Below, in pieces: positions 38,946 through 52,400 of a DNA stretch of 64,000 bases. The notes under the pieces were generated by a model, which worked only from the letters and a program-made list of their open reading frames with translations, did not search any database and was not told the origin of the DNA. The stretch is from Gorsachius magnificus (taxonomy: Eukaryota > Chordata > Aves > Pelecaniformes > Ardeidae): positions 13,721,385 through 13,785,384 of the forward strand of contig CM067084.1 of assembly GCA_034008185.1 (NCBI GenBank), given 5' to 3'. The first letter of the stretch is position 1, and each line of letters opens with the position of its first letter. Made by a program: the position numbers and the translations under genes.

Positions 38946-41900
38946 CACAGGCTCAGGGCTTTCCCACCATTTCCACATTACACACACATAGTTTAAAAGC
39001 TCCCACTTTAAGGATTGAGTTGCACACCCAGCTCTGAATTGGCATGACCTGAGGAAGAACTGTGTCTGCTAACAGCCCACCTTTTAATTTGTACTTTAAG
39101 TTACCGGAATAAGCAGGGGGGAAGAGAGTCGTTAAGTGATATTTTTTTTAAACAACACAAACATCACATTTCCTAGATGCTTCAGCAATTTCACTGTAGG
39201 AGACAAATCAATACTCTTCTCTTTGGAGTTAAAGATTCTCATTTGGTAAGGGAGAATAGGGGATTTGCCTTAACAAAAACTATATATACTTCTTTAGAAG
39301 AAAAAAAATAACCACAAAACACCTTTCTTTTGTTTCTGTTTTGTTGATAAAAACTAAACACTAGAGGGAAGGGCTTTTCTTTACAGACAAGATTTTCATA
39401 AACAAACTTGCTCCTTTTAACACATTGAAGGAAAAGCAGAAACATATGCAGAGAACAAGAAAAAGCCTACAGGACAAAAACATTTTAGAAATTAGCCTGG
39501 ATTTCTCTCTCAAAACCCAGCTATCGTCTGTCCTTCCTGAGCAGCCAACAGGGGAACAGCTCAGGCCAACAGGACACCACAACAAAGCAACAGCCGAAGT
39601 ACACGTCCTCGCTCTCCTTGCATGTGATTCGGTTTTGGTTGTGTTTTGAGAGGGTTTTTTGGGAGGGTAGGGGCATCACTCTTCACCCCATCCCTTGTCC
39701 TGTTCATGCCCGTACCACATCGCCAATACAATCTTTCTGTCTGTGATGAACGTGACGGCTGGCTCCAAGCGCCCACCTTTCCACGCCACTCATTTTAGCA
39801 TAACTGTTTTTGTAAAGAAAACAGAAAGTAAACAGTTTATGTAAAGGTTTTCTTAGCATAAATAATCTGGAATTCCTAGCAGCCAAAGACATACCCCATA
39901 GCTTCTAAAACTGAGGTTTACTTTTTTTTTTTTATGGATTCTCTTTAAACAACAGCCTGCTTTTAAAATGTCCGTACCGGTTTTGGTAACAGAAATTAAG
40001 CCAATACACCGAATGATTGTGTTTTGCTGACAGACAGATGGCTGGTAAGCAAGACATCATGATGTGATCTAACTGGCGCACCCTATACCCTACTGCCAAG
40101 GCCTTCTTGGTGAACGTGACCTGGCACTAAACCACTGCGCTCTGGCTTTTTGCTTTTTGTAATGGACCTTCTCACTTCTTCATGGGGGCCTTTCCTCTGC
40201 CTCATTATATCAGAGCAACGCTAGGGGGTTCAGTAGGGTCACACACCCTTCTTTCTCAGGGTGGATCACCAGACCCCACGTGGTCCAAAGCATTTTACTG
40301 TTTGACCAACTCTCCCAGCATGTTTACAGCACATCTAGGGTGGAGGATCTCGAGGGACTTCAAGGGATACCCCCTTTGCTCCTACAGAGGAGAACTGAGG
40401 CAGCCGACATAACCCTACTAAATCAGACAACGCTATGTAAACAGCAGCATGACAATGAAAAGCTAGTCAACTCCTGGCCTTAAACTTAATTCCTATTACA
40501 TCATTAATTATGCCTTAAAAAAAGTATCTTACAAAATTATCATAAAAATACATTTACAAGCAATCGTGAACCGTTTGGTAAAACCGCTGCTTTGTGTCAC
40601 TCGCATCACCAGTAAGAGAACACCAGCTGAGAATCTCGCTGCTAGTGTCAAGCAGTTCCACCAAAACCCAGACTTCTTTTTCAAAGTCTCCGTGGAACGA
40701 CGGCTCTTATCATGGAAAGCAAATTTCATGAGGCAGAAGAATAATGGCAAAATGCTCAGTGACTGGCAGAGCGAAATCCAGTCCCACAGACCGTCAGGGA
40801 GGCAGCAACGGTAGGTGGTTATCAAGACAGTTTCATCAGACAGTCGAAGGCCATGCAAAGCTTTATAAATCAGTATGAAGAGTTTACAAGTGACACGCCA
40901 CTGAACAGAGAACACTAAAGACTTCCCCTGTTCTGAAAAGCTGGGTTTTTGGCATCAGCCTTCCTGCAGCTTTTAGATTTTGCTTACAAGAGTTAAAGAG
41001 TGAAAGCAGATAGAATCAAATAACCCAGTCTCAAACTCAAGAAAGCATGAATTAAAATCTGTCTCCCTGACCGAGGGAAATTATCTGTTGCTGCTAATAT
41101 TCCTCAGATAATAAAAGTCAGGATGTGAAACAGCCCAAGTACTGCAGGGGAACCAAAACAATAAATCAGGGCGCTAGACAAGCGTGACGTCCTCTACCAC
41201 CTGAAAGACAGTTTTGCCTACCTGAGGTTGGACCTGACTGCCAGGGTCCTACCCCCAGCTGAGAAACCAAGGGGGAAGATCTGGCCACAGATACCGGTAC
41301 CCCCAGCGACCTTGCCTGGGATTCCAAAACCCACAGTGGCAGCATCCAGATCAAAGGATGTGCCCCCGAAATCAACTTCAAATGGAGCAAAGTGACACCC
41401 GCAAACAACCGCAAAAAAATGTATGTCTTATAAGACGACACACATGGTATCTTCCTGCAAGCCCCAAATATGATTCCAGAAACAATTTGATAGTTGACTT
41501 TTTAAGTTTGGAAAGGTAAGAATTGACAAGGGCACCCAAACAGCATTTACAGTTACTCATTTCACTAGTCTAAGTCTAACATTACTGAGCAGTAATTGAA
41601 ACTGGAAAAGCTAAAACAACTGATAGGTGGCAAAGTATGCAGGAACAGCCGTATTCTATACTAGATAAAAAATGAACTGACCTTTAATCACCCTGCCCCC
41701 ACTACCTAGCAATATCATAGTCGCTGAAGACGAAAACTTCCTCTCCACCATTTATGACCAAATGGAGATAACACAAAGGCACAAATATCAGATCCACATG
41801 AACTAAGGACGTGGGAACTAGTGATGGGCTCAAAGACCTTGTGTATATGTCATTAGCTGAAAACTGTCCCGGGTATGAAGAGGGGAAGACCTCACTTTCC

Positions 41901-42108
41901 AGCAGAAATACCGTGAAGCAAGAGGAACAACCACCCAGATAACACTCTCATATATCCATTTTAGCTATAAGAGTAAAAACTTCTGTTAATAAACCCCAAA
42001 AAGAAATTCATTGAATATTTTCTTACCCTATAATTAAAAAACTGTTCCTCTACTTCTAACAATATACCAGATTTTTCATGCCTGGTGCAATTTTTTTTGG
42101 GGGGTGGG

Positions 42109-42147
42109 GGGTAAGCAGAGAAAAGAGAGGAGAGAGCAAGAGAGAGT
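42109..42147. repeat. GA-rich low-complexity tract
   Basis: Mostly G and A on the plus strand (GGGGGGTAAGCAGAGAAAAG then GAGGAGAGAGCAAGAGAGAG). No other feature is seen here. Confidence 0.7.
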
Positions 42148-45100
42148 CAGTTCTCATTTTAATTACCTGACTCTTGGAAAGACTGACCCTCCTGAGAAGA
42201 TAATTAGCAGCCAGGCCAATAATTCTCTTTAGCCACACAAGCGCAGCTGTTAACCCTTTCTCTAGAACAGGGATAAACCACTGATATATAAAGGATAAAT
42301 GCAACTGCAGCGTGGATCTTGTATGTGATGTTCCAACAGCCCAACGTTTTCTTATCAAGCTTGACTGGTCCCGAGAAGCTTCTGCATCAAACAGATGATG
42401 TGATGTATAGAGTAGATGATGTAGAGTTTAAGATGTCATCTACATAGAAGGAAGTCCAAATGAAGAAAATAACGCAGTAACTGAGGAAAAAAAGCCCATA
42501 AAACAAACAGAAGAAAGCCCGTAAAATGTTTGAAAGAAGGAATATAAAAAGTTTCCCTGGATAACAAATCCTTAGGACAGTTTGGAAGTGAATCATGACA
42601 GAGATCCGACATAATGTGCTAGTCACATGACGCCAAGAAACAGAGACATCACAGTAGCAAATCTATGATCAAACAATAAGAAACCTAGAAGAAAACCTGA
42701 AATGGGAGTGAGAGGGCAATAAATGGCCCAAATAAAAAGAGGATTTACGGTATCACAAGAAACAGTAACGTTTTCAAGAGAATTATTGTGAACTGAGTGC
42801 CAAATGGAACAACTTAAAGAACGGACAGACTACTTATTGGAAGAAGAAAGTCAACAGGTTCTTTTTTTCCCATACTCAGACTGATCTCTACCCTCCCTGC
42901 CTGAGTGGGTCCCCATCAGGGTCCAAATTTTGTCCAGCGAAACGAACACAGGCTTCCAAGCAAAAAAAATAATTCCCATTAGACTTGAAAGAATCAACCT
43001 GTAAAACACACCAACAAAAGCAGCAGTAACACAATGACAAAGGCTCTTAGCCAACTTAACCAAAAGAACGGATGAGACGTGCTCCACGAGACACAGGGTG
43101 TCCCCCCAGAGCATACCTTCATACCCACGCTGGGGCTTTCAACCAGCAGCAGACATACTGACCCATCGTAGGTTGCTCAGGCATTAGCAACATTTTTGGT
43201 CCTACCTTTCTGACATGGGTTTCTGTGTTACACAGCAGCTCTCATTAACGGGTGTATGGTGGATGTGTTTGTTATTAAGTGGCTACTTTAGACCACGGCA
43301 CTTGGTTAAACTTCAGCGACAATAATCTAAACTTGTTCCACCATGGAGTTTTGTGGTTCATTAACAAACCTTTTTATGTGAACCCCTTTGAGAGCCACAC
43401 GTCCCTTCTAGTCCCGCTTTGTGAGCAAAGAGCATCTTGTCTAAATTGCTGGGTCAAATCCAAAAAAAAAAAAGCGTAGTAACCGAAAGCCATCACCATC
43501 TGGTGACTGTTTGACATCCTACGTGGACGCCAGCCTGCGTCCGGCACAAGGTGAACAGGTGTCCACATAATACCAGCCACCACAGTTGTCACTGGTCTGT
43601 AATCCCATTTGGAGGCTTGACACTCGGGCAGAATACTGAGAGCCCGCTATCCTTTAGCCTGGCACGCCGGGGAGGAAGCTTCCTTGCTGCTCCTCTACCT
43701 CACACGACCGAGTGGCCGTTGGTGAATTCTGCGCCGAATTCACTCCCTAACACTTCCGTTCTTGTTCATTTGAAAAGAACAAGCAAACGGCACCAACAGA
43801 AAGAAACGCCCTTGGAAATCCAGTGTAGTGCAAATACACGGGGACTAGGACCTCTCTCTTCACCATTCAGACTCCAGAAAGACCAATACTCCCCACAAAA
43901 TGGGACTACATCGTGTAAGCAGTACTGAAACCGGCTATTATTTATGCCCATTAGAAAAAGCACTTGCTACCTACAACTTTAGAGAAAAGAAATAACAGGC
44001 TCCTTCCCTGGGTTCAGTGAGTAGCTAAGAAAAATAATCATTTTCCTTGAAAAAGGCTGACCCAACCATAAAGTCTTACTAACCTAAAAAACACACATTT
44101 GTTTAACAGACAGATGTCAAATAAGTTAAAATTAAAAAGAGGGGAAAAAAAAAAAGGATACACAGAATAAGGCAGGCTGCAGATTTTACTGGTGTCCATG
44201 AGTTCACAGAAGTAGCCGAGTTTACAAGCATAACAAATTACCAGGACTCAGATGAGCTCCGGTAAGTAATTGTTTGTACGTTCCTAGATCATAGCAAATA
44301 TGAGGGAAGGGCTCATTAACTCACAACTTTCCTGCTGAGGTATAAACTAATGCATTGTACCTGGTATTTTTCTAAGAGCTTGCACATAGGCATTTAACTG
44401 TTCAGCTGAGGCCGAGCAGGTTGCGAATCCATGAATTTCCCTCAGGCACAGGACCCCTGAGCTGAGTGCTAATAACTAATCCCATGTTCGCAGGCAAAAG
44501 CATCCTCCATGCAGAAAATCCCTTATCGGTAGCCACCGCTGTGCAGTGCGGTGTAGGAGCGAAGGCTGCCCGCGCAGCTCCGTGCCAGCCAACTTTGTTA
44601 CGGCCATTTGAATCCCCCCTGTTCCACCCAACAGAAGCACTCTCAACCTTTGACAGCCAAATTGGTTGGAGCAGTCTGGAATGGAGACTCAGTTAATGCT
44701 ACAGGAGGTGGGGGAATGTCCTCAAACAATTTTGCAGAGGTGTTTGGAGTTTCTGCCTGGTTTAGTCTGCTCCCTCAACAGTCTGCAGAGAACAAAAGCA
44801 ACAAAGAAATGATGCTCCAAAACCTGTGTGTTGAGCTCTTTATAGCCAACAAAATGAAGTACAGGTACTACAGCCTCCTGTGGACTTACACGACTAACCT
44901 GCTCCGCAGTTAGCAAATTAGGAACGTCCCCGGCAACTTGCCAAAGAGCCTCCTCTGAGCTAAGGATGGGCAGCCCAGATTCATGCTCTTTTTGGGAAGT
45001 GATCCCAAATCCAATCCCTATCTAAACATTTGCTGGCTACTGTGCCAGTAACTCCCTTTTGCTCCTCAAGTCTAGCTACATTCCTTGTTCTATATAACCC

Positions 45101-46208
45101 TGACCAACGTTTCCATGTCCAGAAAAGCAGAGCCACTCTAGACAATGATCAAAGCGAAGCTTTCCAATTAATAAAAAAGCACCATGAAGCTTGCTGGAAG
45201 GATAAAATATGGTTACTTTCCAAACACCAAGAGAAAACGAGCTTCAGAAATGCTCTGGCAAGGTCTGGAAAGTGGGATTCTTAAAGTCAATCTGGAATGA
45301 CCAAACTTAGTAATTACATATTTTACCACAGAACGCACATGTCTCAATCTTAGTCTTTGTGTGCAAACAGATGGGACTTCGCCATGCTGTTGTTCCAGCC
45401 TTATAACAGAATTACTCCCTTTATATTATGAAAGTTAATTACACCAACGCTACAGAAATGGAGTAGAGAACCTGCATTTTTTTGTGTGTCCTATGCCTGT
45501 CTATATATGTTACTACATGTCTGTATGCACACATACCCACAAACATTCATGTTTGTGAGATAAAACACGAACAGAACAATGAGGATTTTGTCATCTTTAA
45601 TACAGTCCTGTTAAATATAACCTTGCAGCTTAAATATAAGTTTAAACCTGAATTTCTCACATGCATAAAGATATATACTTATTTATAGCTACAGCAATAG
45701 GGAGGCCACTGAGAAAAGTAGAACATCTTTGGAAAAAGTGGGTGGTGATAATGCAAAGCAGAATCCGCTTTTCAACTTTGCTGGCATCTCTGGTCTATGA
45801 GAACCGTGAGCTTCAACGCCCTTTTTCTGCCCAGTGGAATTCTTTGAATCATCTGACATAACCCTGTCTTAGGGATTTCATATCTGACCTGTCCCCTCAA
45901 CTGCACTTCAGGAGTTTGGCTGCATTCTGGCCACCAGGAAATTGGAGGAGGATGAATGGAAACGGACTCCTTCACACTTCATGTTCTCATACAAGCAAAA
46001 GAGCAGCAGAAAGCAGGTGGTGCTGGGCACAGAGTTCAAAGCTACCTCACCTCACGCCGAGTGAAGATCTCTGAACCCTGCTGCGATTGCTGGAAATCCT
46101 GGGACGCCATCTCAGAAGCCGAGGGTGCCTTACAAAACACAGAGCCACCTAGCTTCCCCCACTGTTTAATATCTGCGGCATAAATTTCGCTCTCATTTCA
46201 TAATTCAG

Positions 46209-46507
46209 GGGAAAATCATTTTAGTAGGGCCAGCTGTGAAAGGACAAAGGGTAACAGTTTTAAACTAAACCAGGGTAGGTTTAGACTAGATATAAGGAAG
46301 AAATTCTTTTCAATGAGGGTGGTCAAACGCTGGAATGGGTTGCCCAGAGAGGTGGTGGAGGCCCCATCCCTGGAAACATTCAAGGCCAGGTTGGACGGGG
46401 CTGTGAGCAACCTGATCTGGTTAGCGGTGTCCCTGCTCACTGCAGGGGGGTTGGACTAGATGGCCTCTAGGGGTCCCTTCCAACCCAAAACATTCTATGA
46501 TTCTGTG
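46209..46507 (+). mobile_element. CR1 fragment, sense, twin of the 11.2 kb copy
   Basis: It is nearly identical to 11170-11463 across its whole length: TTTTAGTAGGGCCAGCTGTG, AGAGAGGTGGTGGAGGCCCC, GCAACCTGATCTGGTTAGCG, and the tail CAAAACATTCTATGATTCTG. It keeps the CR1 RT C-terminal region but carries stop codons in the sense frame. The two copies are about 35 kb apart in direct orientation. Confidence 0.93.
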
Positions 46508-48051
46508 TAACTGCACAGACTCTTTAGAGGCTCTTTTCAGGTATCCTCAGCCCTCTGTTGCTCCTCTCAGCTCACAGTAACGGCAAGAAAAATAAAGCTG
46601 CATCTGTCTCCTTCACAGTGAAGGCGATAGGGAAATGGGAAACGATGAAAGGTCCAGGCCTGACTCTCAACTTGCCAAACATTGCAGGCGAAACTCACTT
46701 CACCGCAGTCACCGCGAGGCCTGCCGCTTTCTTCAGGACCACCAGAATTTCCCCTGTGCATGTGCTGCCTCGGCTTTATCCAGGCACTTACGCCATACCA
46801 GCCACGCTCACTTTAACTACAGATTTAAAATACCGCAAGCCAGTTTCAGTATTTAACACTACGTCAGAAAGGCTTGGTGAATGTTATAAAGGTGGAACAG
46901 GCCTCCCACAGGCAGAGACTTTGTACAGGCAGCTCACGCCCGGGCAGGCTGCGCAAACTGGTCAGCAGTTAAGGAATTTGGCTGACCTCTTATTTAAGTT
47001 AACTGCAGACTTACAGGGAGATTTGTAAAACACCACTGCTTCTAGTATGTTCAGTTTATAATCGAATAACTTGTTCATGGCTCACACGAATTGGTCAGAA
47101 AACATCAAATGTTTTCTATGGATAAGGTGGATAAAACAGTTGTATTCACTCCTGTTCCCCGACTCTCATTGGGCTGTTGGGATTTTGCATGTTTGGTCAG
47201 GCAGGGAGAGCACTTGAAGAATGGGGTTAAAACTAAGTCAGCCTTTCTGTTCTCTCTCTCAATGATTTTCAATCGATCCCAACCTCTGCTATTGTCAGCT
47301 CAGCACAGATCCACTGTGAAGTTTGCTTTTCTCTGCCTCTTATATTACATCCGCTACCATGGACTTTGCAGTGCTAGAACTACCCGACAATTTTGTTCAG
47401 GCAAAAGAGACCCAACGTTGCCGCTCCACCGATGCAGCAACGCTAATAGGAGTAAAATCTTGGTTATGTCATTGAAATGCATAGTTACGACTTGCTGGAT
47501 GTGCTGGGGGAAAGCTCTGCTGAAACAGAGGGAATTGACTAGGTGGTTCCACCTTGGAAGCAGCCATGTTCCAGTCTGGAAACCTTGCATGTCGTACTGA
47601 TGCTCTGATGTACGCACCTATGGGTCCTTGCACACGTACAGGAAAAGAAAAAAAAAATACTTAAACATAGAGATGGCACAACAAAGGTTGGCTTTCAACG
47701 CAACAAATCCAGGAGAAGGTGTTCCCGCATCCTCTGGAAGGAGTGGGAGGCCCCACCAAAGCACGCCATGGGTCTAGTGCAACACGCAGACCGCCAGCTG
47801 CAATGCCTCAACTCCAGTGGCAGACTGGCAGCGTGACATATCATGTTATCATGACTGCGGTGATAAAAATATATCTGGGGGATAGATATATGAGTTATGT
47901 CCTACTGTCTGAAATCTCTGCAGGCCCGGTAACTAGGCAACCTCTAAACCTTTGCATTCCTCATTAGAGTAATGCAAGCCCATTAACTTTGCTTGGACCG
48001 ATAAGGGTCAGAATTTAACCCAGTATTGCCAACGTGGCTTTCTTTTTCCAG

Positions 48052-48083
48052 CGCTGCTGGAAGTCACACAATTATCCCACAAG
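48052..48083 (+). CDS. Candidate microexon D, bridging exons B and C in phase
   Basis: A 32-nt stretch between the acceptor aacgtggctttctttttccAG and the donor AAG|GTACCA, the latter weaker than consensus. Taking the G left by exon B, it reads ALLEVTQLSHK and ends exactly on a codon boundary, which is what exon C requires. The peptide continues the helix-forming character of exon B into C. Short exons with acceptable sites and matching phase arise by chance quite often, so this is a hypothesis. It would be needed for a B-D-C isoform that skips terminal exon E. Confidence 0.25.
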
Positions 48084-48197
48084 GTACCAACAGCCAAGTG
48101 AACACCCAAAGGAACCCAGTATTACAGGAGACCCATCTTTTCACGCCTCCCACCTATGTGGGAACTAACATAGCTGTGACCTTTACTTTGTATGTAT

Positions 48198-48216
48198 AAA
48201 AAAAAAAAAAAAAAAA
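48198..48216. repeat. Poly(A) tract, 19 bases
   Basis: Uninterrupted A run after TGTATGTAT. No retroposed gene body is recognisable upstream. Confidence 0.9.
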
Positions 48217-49021
48217 GCAGCCAGGAAAGGCTGATTTTCATTCCCACCTCTGCCATTCCCCTGCAGAACAGCCCTGGGTACGTCACCCACGTCACCCTTT
48301 TGCTTCCTCTCTCTTCCCTACTCCAGTGCTGCTACGTCTGCATGCCTCCCTCCAACCTTGTCCAACCCACTAAACAATAAAAATGGCATCAATTAAAGCA
48401 AAGCAAAAGATGAAGGGAAATGTAAGCAGCAAAACGCTTGCCAGGTGTTTCACTAATACACTCCATACCTTGCCTTCAGTTTTTCTGTTTCAGCCCCATT
48501 CAGCAAAGCATCTTTATTAGGATACAATCCAAACAAGTACTTAAATGCTGTCATCAATACAGATGGTTTAAATACTTTTCTGAATGAAACCCTTTAACTG
48601 TAAGCTCTTCAGGACAGAAGGAATGCTTTAGTTTTGCCTTGCACAGAATTGAAAAGAAATCAGATAGAAGAATACTCTTCATGGCTGCATAGGTGGCTTG
48701 CTGGCAGCACGCACAAAAAAAGGAAATATCGTCTCACTTCCTCTCAACTTTGTGCTTTGGCTGTTAAAGAAGGAGCAGACAACAGCAAACACTCGCAAAT
48801 CTCATCAGACAGACCACTAAGCATATGCTCAGAGAAAATCCGTGGAGCTGCCATTTCTGGAACGGAATTACAATCATTCAACGTCAGAGTCTTTGCTTGT
48901 ACAACAGGAAAAGAGTGCTGCTCAATCCATCCCGAAAGACATTCATATGATTTGTTGCTTGCCCAGTGCTTTGATATGGAGATTCCTCTTTATGCCAATA
49001 CTATAATTACCAGGACGTCTT

Positions 49022-49040
49022 CCCCCCCCCCCCCCCCCCC
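49022..49040. repeat. Poly(C) tract, 19 bases
   Basis: Uninterrupted C run on the plus strand. It can form an i-motif, with a G-quadruplex on the other strand, and its length is likely to be unreliable in sequencing. Confidence 0.9.
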
Positions 49041-51914
49041 GAGTCTCGCCACCTACTGCGGGTGGACTACCTCCTTCTAACAACAGCCGAGCCACCGCCG
49101 CCTGTGAGCAGCACTCTGACGGAAGGCAAAGGGACCACCACAAAGCAACCACAGATGATCCAGAAAGGGCTTGGTAGACCCTGCAGCGCTCCCAAGCCTC
49201 ACTGCCCTTGAAAGGGAATGTGCTCGAGTCAGCGTTTTCCGAGTTCGGAATTGCATTTTCCCTCCCTTTCCTTTCAATCATTTAATTAAATCTTTGGTAA
49301 AACAATAACAACCAACAAGACACCCCCGCCCTCCCATCTTCCATTTCCACGGCAGAAAGCACGGCGCACGTTTCTGCTACAAACTGAAGCTCACGCACGC
49401 GGCAAGGCCACGAAGAATACGTGCGTGCTGCTCAGGCTGGAGCACACACGGGACTCTGATCACGGCGGCATGTTTTGTGTCATTTTAATGACGCACAGCA
49501 CTGCTAGCTTCCCCCCCCAACCCCCCCAAAGTTTTATGTGGGAGGCATAATTATGTAATAAAATTCCTCTTTCTGCAGCATTCGCCCCGTACCAACACAG
49601 AAATGCAGGCTTTATTATCCTTCCCAGCTGGTAGGCACTGAATTACTAGTGTTTTAACCCTGTTTGCACTAAACCCTCTGTTGGATTTCTGACTCGCAAC
49701 AGCAGGAGGAACAGCCACTGATCGTTTCTGTTCTCGCCACGTGTGAGGTTGATTCTTGGCCTTGGAGATAATTTTTTTTATCAGCTCATAAACCACCCGC
49801 TTGTTAAGGATCCAATCTATTTCCCAGGGAAACTTTTAGGCACTGCGATTGTTTCCAGGACTGGCGTGCCTCAGCCAGAGGCATAGACAGAACTACTTGA
49901 CCCGGGTTTTACACCATGGCTCGCACCGGGAAGGATGGCACACATGCTGCAAAAGGGCAAAGGCACAACCGAGAGGCACGTGATGCTGCTCTGCCGACTG
50001 CGAGGCCTCCGAAAAGGCAAGACCCTAGGTACGTGATTGATACCGAAAGGGTAACTCCCTTTGACATCCTGGTTGGGTTCCTTGGAAGAGCAGGGGCTGC
50101 AGGCTCGCAGGACGCATCCTCCCTTGCCTCAGGAGCCTGGTTGCTAGGCAGTCTTCGTTTCTGAATAGCAGGGCATGGGTTTCCTTTTCAGTACCCTGCC
50201 TGCTGTTACTCAGGGGCACAGTCATTTTGGAAGAGCTGGTAAGCAGAATGTTGACTGAAATGTCTACCAAGATAGGAGCTAGTGGCCAGCATGCCTTACT
50301 GGTGTCTTTTCGACCGAATGGAGCGCCCTCCCCATCCGCACCCAGACAGTAAAGGGGCAATCGCCCAGGACGAGGCGGCCTCTTACATCCCCAGATTTAT
50401 GCTCTTTCAATCAAAACATTAAACATACTACACAGTGAAGGTTTCTGAGCCAGATGCCACCAAGCTTGTGTCTGAGAGGGCAAATGTTTATAGTTAATTA
50501 CCAAATAACCCCTCTCCTGGTAATGGAACTCCCACGGATGATTTGGAAAGGGATCAGGTACCTACAAACGTGCATGCTACTGGAGCAGCCTCAAGCAAGA
50601 TCACATCTTGACGCCTAGCACCAAAGCATGCCCCAGGACAGCTGGGCAAGGAGGCACAGCTGCTCTCCCCTGCCGCAGAGTGGAGCCTGTTCCAACCCTG
50701 ATACTGCTGTCCCGGAGACCCAATTCTTACACAGCTGGGAGAGTGAATCGACGGCTGAGCTACAGCACGTCTGACCCCCAGACTTCCAACTCTCCTCCCT
50801 ACAGTGCAGCAACTCCTAGAGCCCTCCTGACACCTTTCCTCATTGCAGTGGTTCTGCCAGGTCAGCTGGCAAGAAGGGACAGGACTCGGTCCCTCAATGA
50901 GGTACTTGTTAGAGAGAAAATTAGCCACCAGCAGGAGCAGGCCTGGGAGCAGAACCTGAATTCCGCAGGCTTCCGAGCGCAATTATGTCCCAGCATCGTG
51001 CATCTGTATATCATTTCCACAATTACGATTCACAGCAGCTTTCTTACTTGAGAACATGGCTGTTGCCACTTTAACGATGCTCCTTTGTCAACCCCAACAC
51101 ACCTTCATTCGCGACCTCCCCAAGCAAGTATTTCCAGCTACCTGTCTGTGGCTGACTCGGAACACCCAGCAGCCTAATTCTGGGATATGGATACCTCTCT
51201 AACCGTTCATTCACGCAGCGCTGTGAACACGATACATAATCTTCCCAATAACCTGCACCAAGTAAGGCCTGCTGAGTCATGGTCTTCATTTTTCTGTAGG
51301 CATAAATTTTCACAGCCCACCACGAGCACAGCATAAAGCAGTTCCAGAGCAGCACAGACCAAAAGAGTAACCTCAACTCGAAGGAAGCAGGGGTGTGTTA
51401 TCATCATCACCATCCAAATGCCAAAAAAAACACAAGGACAAGACCATCTTCCCCCAGCCCTGCCCCTTGCACCCTGATTAATCTGGGCAGCCTTTCTGCT
51501 CCCACCCGCTCTCCTCCTGGTGGAAGGTGATCCCATGTTGGTTAGCCGTGTCCCGGGCCATTTGTGCGGCTAATTAACAGAGCCCTCAGCAGCTTTTCCC
51601 GGATCGGGTTCTATAAATACACTTTCACTGTTCATCAGCAACCTCAGTTTGTCAAAGTTCCCCACAGCACAGAACTCCAAAAGAATTCTGCATTCTCAAA
51701 TAAAGCTACAGAAAGCATTGTAAAGCCTCCAGCTCACCTCTCCTTTCATTCCTGTGAGCAACTGGTTTTGTTATGTAAAAATGTTCAATTGGGGAAGGAG
51801 GGAGAGGAAAGAAAACATTTTTAAAAATTAGGAAGACAAATTCTGCCCTTTCTCCTTCCACAGCTTCCCCTATAAACACACACTTAAAGAAAAGGTGGTT
51901 TGGGGTTCTTTTTG

Positions 51915-52400
51915 TTCCCCGCGCCGCAAGAGAGAGCGTGAGACTGGGGAAGAGGCGGCAGCAGCAAAGCCGATCTGACCTTTGCCTACAAACAGCTCGG
52001 GAGGAGTGGGGGCAGCTCAAGGAGGCTTTTCCTCCCGTGAAGCTTCAGGCAGCCACAGGAATGTATCTCTAGGAACAGGCTGGCTGCGTAAACTGGATAG
52101 AACAAGTTCAGAGCCCTGTCACAGCTTGCTCCGACGCCGCATCGGAGGGGGAGCGGGAGGGAGCATGGCAGCCAGCGAGGCAGGCAGCTGCCGGGGGGGC
52201 CACCGCTCACACCCCCAGCCACAGCCCAGCACCGTGCAGATCCTGGTGGGGTCTGCACCATGGCAAGGGGGGACAGCCGTGGAAAAAGCAGAACAGCAGG
52301 CTTTCCTTTCCGTAGCCGCTGCATCACCAATCCGTGGGCTCGGAGCTGCGTTTGCTGCCAAGGCTTGGCTGTGGTCACGAAGAAGCTTGGGTAGGGCTGG
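51915..52400 (+). promoter_or_regulatory. CpG-rich patch with a Kozak-like ATG, candidate promoter or first exon
   Basis: CpG-dense blocks (TTCCCCGCGCCGCAAGAG, TGCTCCGACGCCGCATCGG, GGGGGAGCGGGAGGGAGC) precede an ATG at 52165 in good context (GGGAGCATGGCA). The frame opens MAASEAGSCRGG and stays open about 100 codons to 52470. It lies about 1.7 kb before exon C, so it could be an alternative first exon. A GTGGGG donor after ATCCTG near 52246 would be in phase with C. The peptide has no recognisable family and the evidence is compositional. Confidence 0.22.

Larger units (their letters stand above)
26640..48051. other. Intergenic region or long intron without a supported gene
   Basis: About 21 kb in which I find no exon I would defend. 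It contains CR1 copies at 32843-33014 and 46209-46507. GC/CpG-rich patches with promoter-like motifs lie at about 36.73-37.25 and 38.8-38.95 kb. Other contents are a purine microsatellite near 37.07 kb and a GA-rich stretch at about 42.1 kb. AT-rich, low-repeat stretches such as 29.85-30.35 kb look like typical avian non-coding sequence and could be conserved elements. Long open frames (for example 31152-31703 and 46558-47028) have no splice, promoter or homology support. Confidence 0.5.

Noticed and set aside
38421..38996. 191-codon plus-strand open frame
   Set aside because: It runs through a Lys-rich poly(A) stretch and a CpG-rich patch. The translation has no family character, and its length is explained by low stop density in GC-rich sequence.
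46558..47600. Two adjacent plus-strand open frames (156 and 169 codons)
   Set aside because: No homology recognised, no splice links, different composition, and they lie just after a CR1 copy. Probably chance.
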